Shown here in pieces: positions 42,641 through 54,272 of a stretch of 64,000 nucleotides of DNA. Where the stretch lies: positions 1 through 64,000 of the forward strand of contig JALMLS010000052.1 in the NCBI GenBank assembly GCA_038496445.1, read 5' to 3'. Below the pieces are notes generated by a model, which saw nothing but the letters and a program-made list of their open reading frames with translations, searched no databases and was not told where the DNA came from. Each line of letters begins with the position of its first letter. The stretch's first letter is position 1. Source of the DNA: Trichosphaerium sp. ATCC 40318. Lineage: Eukaryota > Discosea > Flabellinia > Trichosidae. The position numbers were made by a program, and so were the translations under genes.

Positions 42641-43962
42641 ATGATTATGGTATTACTAGTTGCGTTCGTTGCAATAGTAATTCTCGGGGTAGTGTTCCTT
42701 GCAATTCTCGTTGCTACAGCTGAATCTGCGTCTGGAGAGCTGCTACCTGCAGAAAGGTTTTATCCTACACTCGATGGAGCTAAAAAACCCTTCCCTGACC
42801 CTTATTCGCCGTGGAGTGCTACAGACGGCGTGTACCTTTCAGTAATCGCACCAGCATACAACGAAGGTAAGCTTGCCCCAAAAACTTCCAAAACGCGCTT
42901 ACACGCCGTTATTTCTTTAAATATAGGCGTACGCATTAATAACTTTATCTTAGAGGAGCGAATACACAGATTTTTTGAGGACACAATGCCCCATCTCGAG
43001 AAACGAGCAAAAGAGGACTCTAGCTTCACCTATGAAGTCATTGTTGTCGATGATGGTAGTAAAGACAACACAGACCAAAAAGTAATGGAACAATGCAAAA
43101 AATATGGCACTGATAAAATAAGATTGCTTAAATTAGTTAAGAATAGAGGAAAAGGTGGCGCTGTGAGACGTGTACGTCAAAGACATAAAAAGCCAAATGA
43201 CATTCCCAAAAAAAATGTTTTGCCGTGAGACGTCCTTTGATGAATGTTTTAGGGATTCAGTTTAGCGCGTGGTAAATATTTATTGTTTGCTGATTCGGAT
43301 GGAGCTACTCTTTTCAGCGACGTAGACCGTTTAGAAAAGAAACTTAAGACAGCAGAGAAAACAGGATATGGTATTGCTGTGGGTTCAAGGAAGCATTTAC
43401 AAGAAGATGCAGAAGCAAACGCAAGCATACAGGCAGAATCTTTGCTTTTTCTTTTTTTTTTGTAGATTGCTTTTTCTCATTTCTTGTAGCGTACAATACT
43501 TCGTAATTGCTTAATGTGGGGTCTACATATTCTATTATACTATGTGGGCGGTATTACAACCATCAATGACACGCAATGTGGGTTTAAGCTATTCACGCGT
43601 AAAGCAGCGCATAAAATATTCCCACAGGTTCATGTCGAACGGTACGTATCATACACGAGCAGACACAGGACTTTAGCACTTGTTTATTTTTTACCATTCT
43701 TTTCTTGGTGAATTTCTTGATTTTTGAAGCTTGAGTGACGTTAATGTTTAGGTGGGCATTTGATATTGAGTTACTCTATCTTGCAGGACACTTTTCAATA
43801 CCTGCAGTTGAAGTTCCTGTTAATTGGGAAGAGATTGAAGGAAGCAAACTCAATCCATTTTTTGCTAGTATTGAGATTGCTAGAGACCTTTTTCGTATTC
43901 GATTTTATTACTTGTTTGGTGTATGGAAGATATTAAAAACAAAACAAGCAAAATCGGATTAG
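42641..43962 (+). CDS. ALG5: Dolichyl-phosphate beta-glucosyltransferase
   Basis: Transfers glucose from UDP-Glc to dolichyl phosphate on the cytosolic ER face, supplying Dol-P-Glc for N-glycan assembly. An N-terminal membrane helix (MIMVLLVAFVAIVILGVVFL) precedes the GT2 catalytic domain. Motifs are SVIAPAYNE, VIVVDDGSKDNT, LVKNRGKGGAVR, LFADSDGAT, QCGFKLFTRKAA, RWAFDIELLYLA and PVNWEEIEGSKLNPF. The gene has about five introns. ATG 42641 and TAG 43960-43962 give a length close to the family's usual 320-330 residues. Confidence 0.93.
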
Positions 43963-44171
43963 AGAAAAAACAACCAAAAAAAAAACATAACAACAGAAAA
44001 AAGTGTAAATAAAAATTATAAATCGGTCCATTTTCTTAGCTGTTGTTAACCCATCCAATACAACCAACCAATCTAGTTTCGAGGTGTCGTTTTGGATTCT
44101 TCTTTAATTTCAGTGAACTCGAGGCTCTAACAAAAGCTGGCGAAAACTTTCAAATTTCTAGCAAGCGATTT

Positions 44172-46284
44172 ATGATGTTGCTGAAGATGACTTCAACTAT
44201 AGTACCACTGCTATGTGGGTATTTGTTTTTTATCGTTTATGCGTACGTAGGTTATACAGAAGTGTAACAGCATAACATTTGAACCCAAAAGGCCGTTTTA
44301 AGATCTAATAAGTTTGTAGAAGCAAGCCTGAGCCTTTTACTATCAATGTACCGGAAAAAACTTTAAACGACCTTTCTAATCGGTAAATAACATTTACGAG
44401 CGTATTCCACTATTAACATGCGCTTCCTAAGGTTAGAAAATACAATTTTTCCGGATTCTCTCGATTTACCAAACGACGACGCATGGTCTCATGGTATCCC
44501 TGTAAAGTAAGGCTTATACTGAATAGAAAGCGAAAGCGGATAAATACATCCGCTTACGTGAAAACAAAAAAAAAGTCAAAAAAGTCAAGTTTGTTTTACT
44601 GAGTATGTAACTGAGTTCTGTAGATCTATGCGTGAATATGTTGATTACTGGAAGAAAGATTATGATTGGAGAGCTCAGGAGAAGTATCTAAATACCTTTG
44701 ATCACTTCAAGATGGACATTGACGGCAAGTGAATATATTGAGAAGAGCTGAGATTGACGTTTTGCCAAAGGCATCAATATTCATTTTGTGCATGCGCTAT
44801 CAAAGGAAAAGGGAGCTGTACCTCTTTTAGTGGTTCACGGGTGGCCAGGATCTTTCTTAGAGTGCTTGAAAGCAATCCCTATACTAACAGGTAACCGAAC
44901 TTGAGTGTATAAAACCCCTAATAAGTAAAATCAAAGACCCTGTTTCTCATGGCAGGAAAGCTTCTGATGCTTTTCATGTTGTTTGTCCGAGTCTCCCAGG
45001 ATATGGGTTCTCAGAACATCCAAAAGAACCAGGTATGTTGTTATTTACTGATAAGTTAGAACATACAAACGTTTTTCTAAAAATAGGTATTAATACAAGA
45101 AAAATTGCAAGTATTTTTGCACAGCTCATGGCAAATCTTAAGTACGATAAATACATGACTCAAGGAGGTGATTGGGGAGGAATTATCACAATGTATGATT
45201 TAGAACCTCTACCTTATTTGCGGAAGAGCTTAAGTCTTTTCTTTAGGCACTTGGCTAATTTGGATACTGAACACGTTTTGGGAACACATCTTAATTTTAT
45301 CCCTCTTAGTCCAGTAGGCTTCTTTGGTAATGTAAAATTCTTGTTGTCCTTCGCATTTCCAAGTTGGTTCTATACACCACAAGAACAGAAATATGTATCA
45401 TACGGTCTATCATATTATTGGCGTACACACTTTTTTTCTCTTTTTTTTCTGATTTTTGACGAAACTGATTGGATCCTAGGTGAGTTTGGATACTTTCATA
45501 TGCAGACTACTAGACCAACTACTCTTGGTTACGGATTAGCGGATTCTCCAGTTGGACTAGGTACACCTAGTCTCGATAGAGTAGTGCTGTCTGACTGAAT
45601 ATTTTTTGTTCGTAGCCGCATGGATTCTTGATAAGTTTCACTTTTGGACTGATACTTCAGATGACATGTCTGTAGTTAAGTATGTATCATTTTTGTGTTT
45701 CGTAGTTTCTTTTCTAAGGCGTTTTAATAGTGTATCAAAAGAAGATATGATAACTAATATAATGATTTATTGGGTTACAAATTCAATCACTTCTTCATCG
45801 CGTCTGTACAAAGAACATTGGCTAGTCTTCAAAGATGGTGCGTTTCTTCATTCCCACAAAATCTTAGTTAAAATATCGTTTAACATTTTGGTCCTTTTGA
45901 CCCTCGCTAAGTGACAGTCAAATAGCCACGTTTGAAAAAAAAAAACAAAGAAAGATTGTTACTAACTTTTTGTCATTAGAAGAAGCACCAATATTAGAGA
46001 CTACACCTATTGGTATATGTCAATTTCATAAAGAGATAATACTTACGGGGAGGATGCTTGCTGACCAACACTTTTATAATATTTTAAGCTTTGATATCAA
46101 AGAGTCTGGTACGTTTTGGTTGACAACCAATGTGGGTTTTTTTGCAACTTTTTTTAACACAGCTGTAGGTGGGCATTTTGCTTTACTTGAAGCTACTGAA
46201 GAATTAGTAGATCATGTAATAGAATTCAAACATAAAATAGAAAAACAACTTGATGATAAAAACAAGGAAAAAGAAGACTTGTAG
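44172..46284 (+). CDS. Microsomal-type epoxide hydrolase
   Basis: Alpha/beta hydrolase that adds water to epoxides. The short first exon encodes a membrane anchor (MTSTIVPLLCGYLFFIVYA) and is followed by an EHN-type N-terminal domain (KPEPFTINVPEKTL, YVDYWKKDYDWRAQE). The oxyanion motif HGWPG and nucleophile motif GGDWGG fit EPHX1. A lid region and the catalytic His in GGHFALLEATEEL follow. It ends with a Lys/Glu tail and TAG 46282-46284. About nine short introns were removed. The enzyme probably sits on the ER and handles lipid epoxides or xenobiotics. The start could be either of two adjacent ATGs (44172, 44175). Confidence 0.88.
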
Positions 46285-46401
46285 TACAACAACAAGCCAA
46301 GGAATAAACTAGTTTGACTTGGGTTTTTCAAATAATGGTTTAGGTTTTTGTCAATGTGCAAATAAGTAGGACTCCACTAGTTCGCCTTTCCACTAATTTA
46401 A

Positions 46402-47837
46402 TTATAAAAACTCTCTTTGTACTAAGACGAAGATTGTATTGTACCAAAGCACCAATGGTGTAACATTTCCATTTTGTGTGGAACTGTTAAAGTCGGGTAC
46501 GCTTAAATCGCGCAATGCAAGGTTATACGCTAGGGCATCTTCAGGTGGCGGCATCAGAACTGAATAATCAACGTAATAAAGGGAAAAAGACAACCTGACG
46601 TTTACTGACAATCAAACGGTGTAATACCTGACGAATGTACACTGGCTGTAGTTGGTCTTTCAAAAAGTGTGATTTATTTGCACGTTGTTACAGTGAGTGT
46701 ACAATAAACTCGATACATGTATTATGTTTTTTTGTCATCTTTTTTTTTTCTTAATTACTTTATTAAACATTCTGACTATCTTCGATTTATTTTTTATCTC
46801 CCTGTACAACATATGAGAAAAACAGGTTATTATATTGTATAAAATAATTATCATGTGCGAAGGTTGTGTACCTGAGTTGTGGAGGCTGTTGTAGCGCAAT
46901 ACATTGACATTCTCGAACAATTAGTGAAAACAGATTTTGAATATTCTTCCCTGTTTTACAACTCACACTTATGAATGGTATGTCCCATGATTTTGCATAA
47001 GATGCACCTTCTTCATTAGATACTTCTCTTTGTTCTTCAAGATCAATTTTATTGGCAACCTAATCCACAATATTATGAACAACAAAAGTAAGAAAAAAAA
47101 AAGAAATCATACCAAAATCATTGGTGTTGTAGGTTTATCTTTGATGCGTAGTACATGTTCTATGACCAGTGGTATTTCGTCAAAACTGGATTTACTTGAT
47201 ATACTGTATACGAAAACACATATTTCAGTATGGCGCATATAACCATCGCGTAATGCACGATACCTAGAATCAAAGTTACAAAAAAGTTATACAAAAGAAA
47301 GAAAAAACATAAGCGTCTTTGTACTCTTCTTGGCCAGCAGTATCTAGCAAATCCAAATGACTATAAAAATTGCCTCTTTTTAGGCATATACTAATTGCGT
47401 CCTCTAATTACTTTGTGAGCATTCAAGAGGATGTAAATACATAATTCTTCACGTTGTTATTCCCGCCCTTACAAGTACTGTTTTATACGAAATAAAATTC
47501 AAGGTGTTTCTGTGGGGTAAAAAAATAGAGAATTTGAACTGATATTTGATTGATTGATTCCGTATAATACGCAAACGTACCAATAGTTGGATCATATTCA
47601 TCCATGAACCAGTCAGTTATATATTTTACAATTATTGTAGTCTATTCCGCAGGCATATAAGAACACATGCTCGAAAAAAAAACAGAAAAAAAACAGAAAC
47701 ACTAACCACTCCCACGCCGCCTCCTCCAAAAAAGCAGCATTTAGTCTATGAAAAAAAATGTAGTTAGCCACGTGTTTTTTACATATGAAACCAGAGTTTA
47801 CAAAAAGAATTCTACGTACAGTTGGTGCGTTGTCCAT
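46402..47837 (-). CDS. Ras-like small G protein with degenerate P-loop
   Basis: Exons fitted by homology: 47837-47820, 47745-47707, 47641-47581, 47403 to about 47331, about 47269-47113, about 47060-46870, then a less certain 3' part. Motifs: P-loop GGGGVG followed by V-T (canonical K-S/T), switch I DEYDPTIED, switch II DTAGQEE then YRALRDGYMR, NKID, and SCKTGKN in place of SAK. The spacing from P-loop to switch I equals that of Ras only when the lysine position is filled by Val, so nucleotide binding is doubtful. The C-terminus (PPPEDALAYNLALRDL, VLVQREFL) has no CAAX box and may be mis-joined. Closest to Ras/Rap/RSR-type GTPases; function unknown. Confidence 0.78.
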
Positions 47838-48139
47838 CTTTTCGACTTGTGATTTGGAAAGTGATAACTTTGGTATCCTCTTTTTGACGTTTTCTCCGTA
47901 AGAACACCTTGAAATATGGTTTAGATGTATGCTATATCATTCCAACACTTAGACGCAAGTACCCTCTAACTTTGAGAAGAACTGCCTGTGAACAAGCTGT
48001 GAGTTAAGGCGCTTGTTTCGCCGATTCAAAGAAACAAGAAATAAAAAGCTCATAACACTTATTTTACTTTATCGTTGATGGCTATAGTTTTTGTAGTACC
48101 TTGTGCTCCCATTGATAGATAAAATCCTTCATAATGTTA
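47838..48139. other. Short intergenic, Ras-like and F-box genes
   Basis: Upstream of the Ras-like gene and downstream of the F-box gene, both on the minus strand. AT-rich, no convincing exon. A 3' extension of the F-box gene into this stretch cannot be excluded. Confidence 0.35.
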
Positions 48140-48382
48140 TCATCTTGGCCAATTTAATTGTAAATAGCGTTGAACGGTATAAGATGTACCTTTAGGGTCT
48201 GTCATGAAGTGGTAGGCGTAAAGCCGTCGCCATATGATGTTATCAGATGTAAATACCCTAAAAGCCTTCGAAGTAGCGCCAAGAGCTACTATATGTTCCA
48301 ATTCAAGGGTATTACTGATTAACACGAGGATCTCATGAGGAAGCGATACAAAAGCTGATAAACCGGATTCTTTCTTCTCCAT
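48140..48382 (-). CDS. Small F-box protein
   Basis: ATG 48382 gives MEKKESGLSAFVSLPHEILVL, followed by a full F-box (ISNTLELEHIVALGATSKAFRVF...NIIWRRLYAYHF) and a short tail ending at TGA 48140. At about 80 residues it is little more than an F-box, so it may be a minimal Skp1-binding protein, a truncated gene, or the first exon of a longer one. The F-box assignment rests on the LPxEI...L...ATSKAFR...W pattern. Confidence 0.72.
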   Translation of the reverse strand: MEKKESGLSAFVSLPHEILVLISNTLELEHIVALGATSKAFRVFTSDNIIWRRLYAYHFMTDPKGTSYTVQRYLQLNWPR

Positions 48383-48798
48383 TACAACGCACTGAGTAGT
48401 GTTTTTATCAAACAATTAAACAACTCACAAACAAGTTGAGTGTGGTCAAGCCCTTTTTCAAACATCTCCAACAAGCTTGGCAATCCTCATTGACTGATAG
48501 CCCGGTATATTACCCGCACTATGGAGGTGTTGCCAGTTCTCATCAACGGATTGGTTGCAACTAATTTTATTTAATTTCAAGAATCACTTGCACGTGTTTC
48601 TATCACAAATGTATATATCTGCTCTTGCTCAACACTTTTGTAGGCTATACGCAATGGCAACAAGTTAACTTGTTCTCAACAGTACTCGTGTCCTTACTAT
48701 TTTGACAGCCACTCCAGTTTACAAATTTTCGTAAACAACAAAAAAACCAAAGTGAAAAAATGTACAATGTTTTATTAATAATCCACTTTCTTTAGGTA
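48383..48798. other. Intergenic, F-box to AlkB gene
   Basis: No open frame or RNA structure recognised. It should contain the F-box promoter and the AlkB 3' end; an ATTAATAA-like stretch near 48773-48781 lies just after the AlkB stop. Confidence 0.35.
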
Positions 48799-49693
48799 TT
48801 AATAAAACCCAATATTTATCCTACCATCAAATGGCGGTGTTATCTTTAAATGCCTTGGTGTGCTACTCTTAGGCATAATCTTTGTAACAGCATGAAAGAT
48901 CATACGACTAGGACCTCCAAAAATCAATACATCACCAGAACTTAGTGTAACTTGTTTCTCATCATCTTCACGTTTATCCTTATATTTGAATACACAAGAA
49001 GATCCAAGACTGAAAGAAATAATAGGTGACTTAACTGTTTTTTGTTGTTCCTTAGTCAACCCATCTCTATCGCAATGCCATCCTATCTTGCCCTTTCTGG
49101 TATAATAATTTATCCTGCACACTTTAGCTTCTGATGCTGGTATAGAAGGGCATGCTTTACGAGCAATATTCAAGTATTTTGTATTCGCTTCTGAAAACTC
49201 TTTTGGTACGTCATTCATTGGTATAGACATACGCGCTTTGGTCTTTAAGTTCAATTGCTTGTTTTTCCTTGGTCTTGTGGACTGAGACTGAGGAGCAGCT
49301 GAGGTGTTTGGTTTTTTCACAGAGTATGTGTTTGCGCTAAGATCCGTGTCTGCAAAACCTGTAGCGAGTTAGAAATATCCATTGAAGCGTATTTTGATGT
49401 GTTTTACGTACCTTCCGCTGTCATAATGAACTTGCCGGTGTAAAAAGAGCCGTAAGCTGGGTGTTTACCCTGTCCATACGCTACGCTTATGTTCATAAGC
49501 TTTTGTTGCTCTTGAGGGCTTACAATATTTTTTAATAATACCAAACCATCCTAATTATACCCTCATTAGCGTAACAAGTACTAAGAGGGTATGTAATATC
49601 GAGAATACGTACTTGTAAGACAATTGTCTCCGGTTCAACGTGAGTGGTACGTTTAGCCTTTGGAACGTATGCGAAACCTGTGTTTGAGCTCAT
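48799..49693 (-). CDS. AlkB-like 2-oxoglutarate/Fe(II) dioxygenase
   Basis: Oxidative demethylase fold. Exon 1 (ATG 49693) encodes MSSNTGFAYVPKAKRTTHVE. Exon 2 has LVLLKNIVSPQEQQKL and HPAYGSFYTGKF. The last exon runs to TAA 48801-48799. The iron ligands are visible as WHCDRD (HxD) and MIFHAV (distal His), with the 2-oxoglutarate Arg in RINIGFY at the C-terminus. SFSLGSSCVFKYK and GDVLIFGGPSR match bacterial AlkB and ALKBH1-like enzymes more than ALKBH5/FTO. Substrate (DNA, RNA or protein) is not decidable. A basic Ser/Pro-rich insert (about 49210-49320) separates the two halves. Confidence 0.88.
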
Positions 49694-50473
49694 GATGCTA
49701 TTCTATTGTTTAATTGTTTATTTTGAGGTAAATTGTGTGTTCGTCAATGTAAACCAAAGATGGTTCACTGAACTGAAACCAATTTACCACGTCACTGCTC
49801 TGAAGACGACGTGGCGTCACTCCCCGTATAAATTATCAACCCCAGCTACTTTTTGTTTCTGTTGTCAACAATCTCGGAATTTACTAAGAAGCTTGTGTAG
49901 CACAAAGCAGAAACGTTTCAAGACCCTGACTTAATTATAGAATATAATTCATTATTGCGACCATTGAGCTTAATTTTACCTCCGTGTGGTGAAGCCTTTT
50001 CAATAGTAGTACATTAACCAAGGCAAGCATTTACCTTTCAGCTTTGCCGATAGGGATGCAGTTCAATTTACGTAAGATTGTACGGATAAATCTGAAAACC
50101 ATGCATTGTTGAAAGCACCTTCGTAGCTTCTAACCGACTACACCCGTTGTGTAAGGTTTATAGTATGGAAAGTGTTGCTAAGGATTGCAAAGTTCCTCAG
50201 GAACTATGAATGAACTGTGATCAGAGGGTCGGAGAAACGGGTGGCTTCCATTCAGTGACTTAAACTCATTGATTGGAAGAACTCAGAATGTTCAGTGAAA
50301 ACGTGTCGCGTTGTTATGTTAAAATTATCAAAAATTGCATACTAGTACTTTGCCATAAACCTATGTGACACTACAGAACTGCACCCGATTAGTAATATTA
50401 ACTAGTTAAGACTGTACCATAAAGACACAAAAACAAAAAGACAAAAAAAAAACACAAACAAAAATCAACTCAA
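49694..50473. other. Intergenic region, divergent promoters
   Basis: Between AlkB (minus) and the SHOCT-like gene (plus). Ends in an A-rich stretch (50430-50465) before the next ATG. No exon, repeat or RNA gene recognised. Confidence 0.4.
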
Positions 50474-51224
50474 ATGACACTCACGCTTACAGCTTATGAA
50501 CAACCGGATACCAACGTACAAAAGCTCACTGATCTTCTAGAATGTGGATTTATCACTCGCGCTGAGTTTGAAGATCGCTTAGGTACGCTTTATTAGTGAG
50601 TTTATTTCGCTACCACAAAGCTAACACAAAATAATAGGCACCGCATCACGCGATACTACAACTGAACCTTCCAATTATTCTTCTTTCACCCCAGAACCTC
50701 CTTTGTATGTATACGAGGAGCCAAGTGTATACTTCACCCCAAATTGTTCGTCAAACTACCAGCAGAGCTATGAGGAACAGGGATACGAGGAGCAGACTAA
50801 TGAGGAGGAAAAGCGAAGTGTCGCAATAGAGTCAGATTGCGAAGATGACACGACTGGATTTACTCTTGTATCTTATTCCAAAACTCCAAGAGAATCTACA
50901 GTACCTGTTGCAGAAACATACGAGCCTATTGATGAGCAAGAATCTGATGGCGACGATGAAATGGCAGAGATGTACGAAGAGGCGAATGTCGCTTTTCACA
51001 CAGCTGTGTTATATAGAAGAGACGACAAAGAAGGTAAAACCAAATCTGCAAACTTTTTTTTTAACTTTCTTGTAGCTACTTTTACTCGTAATTATATCTC
51101 TCGCAAACATGCGTACAAACCATGGACTGACTTTGATTATTTGACTCCTAAATCTGTTCGCCGTCGTGAATACACTCATATTCGCGGATCTGTTGAGGCA
51201 GTCTTGGAAAAGCTTGGGTATTGA
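50474..51224 (+). CDS. Acidic protein with SHOCT-like N-terminus, unknown function
   Basis: Three exons: 50474-50581, about 50638-51033 and about 51076-51224. The start MTLTLTAYEQPDTNVQKLTDLLECGFITRAEFEDRL contains a short helical hairpin like SHOCT motifs (L..L...G.IT..EFE..K). The middle is rich in Glu, Tyr, Ser and Thr (YEEQGYEEQTNEEEK), with no fold recognised. The C-terminal exon is basic (HAYKPWTDFDYLTPKSVRRR). Introns are of the GTACG/GTAAA type with TAG acceptors. No family match; probably an intracellular adaptor-like protein. Confidence 0.7.
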
Positions 51225-51815
51225 TACCTCTTCTTTTTTATTGTCGCCTACGAGAATTGTATAATAAACTAAAGGCTTGTAAAACAAAATAGGAATTCGA
51301 TTTAAAAAAGGTCAGGGTACAGTACAAGCGCAATTGAACTATTATTTGAGATTAGAAATCAATCATGTGACAATATTCAGCGTATATGCTAGCATGACCT
51401 TACAACGAAAGCATCTCTAAGGTTTATGTCAAGAATTGCGTTATGGTCCACGCTTAATAATAGATAATCCATATTTAGAAGTAATGTGACATTGCGATTT
51501 TACTTTACTTCAAGTTACGAGTACATGAGAAGGTAAATATTATCTCATGAACTCAGTTTTGTAGAAAACTGTCCATAATTCACAAGGTTTCACAGAACAA
51601 AAGTCTGGGCTTGATTCCTGACCCGATAACAGTAATTACTACTGTAAACGTACTTACTGGTATGTAAAAGTTCTATTGAGGACGTTTAAAAGGTAGGTCA
51701 TTAATTCTCAACAAAATAGGAAGGTAAAAACCCAACAACAGAACCGAAAACCCGCAAAAAAAAAAAGAACAAAAAGTTCAACATATTTCTTGTTCCACAA
51801 ATTTAACAGATCACT
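51225..51815. other. Intergenic region
   Basis: Between two plus-strand genes. An AATAAA-like signal near 51260 follows the upstream stop. An A-rich tract (51745-51775) precedes the next ATG. No gene seen. Confidence 0.4.
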
Positions 51816-52577
51816 ATGGCAGGAGCATCATCATCTATAATTATATGCGCTATAATAGCGGTAATCTTAGTAGTGGGCATCATAGCCGGTATTGTATCTG
51901 CAGAGCTTGTTATCGGTCTTAGACACCAAGATAATATTTGCACGAAAGAACCAGAAATAATAAGTTCACCTACAGCGCCATTTGCACCATTTGCGCCACT
52001 TGCACCTCTAGCACCACTAGCACCGCTTTCGCCAGGGAATACCACAACTGCTCCATTTACTACTACTGTAGATGTATACAGTACGTTATCCCTTTTGTAT
52101 TCAAGCCTGCCCGACAAGAATTCATGAGAAACGGCTACTTTTTCTTCTCTTTAGCTTTTTGCCTCTAAATCGCTTCGTAGGTATTGGTTTAGCGAGGTAT
52201 TTGATAATAGATGGAATAGTAACGCTTAGTTTAATTGTTGTTGGTGTAGTCGTTGTCGGACTAGTATTCCTTATTGCAGGACAGAACGTTGCTGCAGCAG
52301 TTATAACGTATGCTGTATACTCTATTATTATCTGTTTATTCAACTTCTGTTGGACTATTTACGGTATTGTCATCGTTGCAAGGAGTGGAGTACGTCACAC
52401 TGCTTTTAACGCTTAGCTAAACAACAAAACACAAAAAACCAACTAACTCTATTTTAGGAGTGTAAAAACACAGGAGCTTCACAGCTATACAACTTGGGAC
52501 TTGCTATCGTAATTCTAAAAGCACTTGGTACTTGCGGACAAGGAACTTCATCTTACCAAGCGCGAAACAGGTCATAG
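51816..52577 (+). CDS. Multi-pass membrane protein with Ala-Pro-Leu linker, unknown
   Basis: Exon 1 from ATG 51816 has a first membrane helix (IIICAIIAVILVVGIIAGIV) and a linker of repeated FAPFAPLAPLAPLAPL. After the intron at about 52082-52180 the protein has two or three further helices (GIVTLSLIVVGVVVVGLVFLIA, AVITYAVYSIIICLFNF). After the intron at about 52391-52459 it ends in a helix-like GLAIVILKALG and a short polar tail, TAG 52575-52577. The four-helix layout recalls tetraspan/MARVEL proteins but has no signature. Membrane location is likely; function unknown. Confidence 0.65.
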
Positions 52578-54272
52578 ACCAAGGCACTAGGCCGATGCCG
52601 TTACCTTCATTTAGTTTTAAACTAAAAAAGGGTAAAATTGTCTTATCTTTTGAGAGCTGTACACATAATTGTTTGCAACTTAAATACAGAAAGAGACTCA
52701 TATTTAAAATTATCTAGCCTCGTTCTTTTCTTCAATTTTTATTCTTATGACATTAAAAAACCGAAAACACCATTAGAAGCACACAAGCAACAGTACACCA
52801 ATTGAAGGTTATTTTTTGGTGAGAAAATTGTGTAATTGGCCAATTTGTTGGCAATGTTTATATATTCTCCATGTAGGTTGCTATCCTTTGCAGAAGCATT
52901 CGATTCAGCGAGGTGTTGACGCTTTCATTGTTCTGAGAAGCACTTCCTTCACCTACATGTATTGTTATCATAGGTAAAAACTAAGCAAGACGGTATACTA
53001 ATTAGATGTTCATTACAGCTACCCTTATTGAGTGTCTAAGTATACAAAGCAAAAAATGAATGAGTATCGAGTTAAGAACGCAGAAGAAGTAATTCCATTT
53101 CAACTCAACAGTTTTTTGCCAGTGAAAGGATTTGATCGCCTCAGGACATATTACGTCGATAGCCCGCGGTCTTTATATCTGGTCTAATGGCTCATTCAAT
53201 CACTTTACAAACTTATCGTTTTTGTAGAGTTGCAAAAACTATTTAGAATAAATGTGGTTTATACACTATAGTGCTACAACGGCTTACCCAGGAAGTGTAG
53301 ACCGTTCTCGCTCCATTCTGATTTTAAACTAGTGCCAACATGTCATTCACAACGCCACGTAACCAACGCTTAACAAAACGACCTTACTTAACACGTTCTA
53401 TGAGCTTTTTGCACTCATTGCATTAGTGATCTCTTTTTCTGTAACACCAGGGTGGTAGCTTGTATAATGGAAGATAAATCCAAGATTAGGCATCATTGTT
53501 AAGTCAAATAGTTGAAGTCAGTCTTTTTGAGGTTGCACGTGGCCATTTAACGGCTGTACATAATAATTATGGCTACTAGGCCAACGCTCTCACCTGGCAT
53601 GTTTTTAACGATTTTATTGTACCTGACACCAAACATAGGTGAAATGGCTTACCAAGTGTCTGTTTCAGCCGTAGCGGGCGTAAGCTCGTTGATTGTATTG
53701 TATTTAGTCTGCTTACTTTTCATACGACGGGAAGAGTACGTGTTCGCACTGTTTTCGTTAGTATTTGCGCCCACAGAGTTTTTTTAGAGTATATCACTGT
53801 ATTAGGAGTTTTAAAACCAGCAAAAATCACCAAACAGTTCAATACGTCCAGTATGTCAAGAATACTGTTAATATCAACGATATGCTGCTAACATAAATGC
53901 AAGGCTTGAAGAAGAACCGTGATATAAGAACAAACCACTGTCCACAATCCTTTACGCTTCGAACACCACCACGACAAAAGGAGGAAAAACAGACTTATCA
54001 GTCATTGTAACAATTTTTTTTTCCTTTTTTATGACACTACTGTAGCCGTACATTCTCCAGAAAATAATACAATATGACAAATGTATTGGGTATGTTATTT
54101 AACAACGTAATTTCAAATGCATAATGAATGGTGATGAGCTTTCTTTTTTTTCTTTTTTCTTTTTTCTTTTTTTTTGTGAATGAAATAGCTAGCGTGTTAT
54201 ACGATATACCCTTTGTAATACCAAAAAGAAGGAGATTTGCTGCAGGTTTTTTTTTTTTGATTTCGCAAAGCT
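52578..54272. other. Long convergent intergenic region
   Basis: About 1.7 kb with little coding signal. One plus-strand frame at 53569-53787 has an ATG and a hydrophobic segment; it is listed separately at low confidence. Poly-T tracts near 54010 and 54145-54175 lie beyond the cytochrome b5 reductase 3' end. No repeat or RNA gene seen. Confidence 0.4.
53569..53787 (+). CDS. Possible small membrane protein (72 codons)
   Basis: ATG 53569 to the stop at 53787. A hydrophobic segment (SAVAGVSSLIVLYLVCLLFIRRE) is followed by basic residues, as in a single-pass membrane protein. No homology recognised, and isolated frames of this size arise by chance in AT-rich DNA. Confidence 0.22.
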   Translation: MATRPTLSPGMFLTILLYLTPNIGEMAYQVSVSAVAGVSSLIVLYLVCLLFIRREEYVFALFSLVFAPTEFF

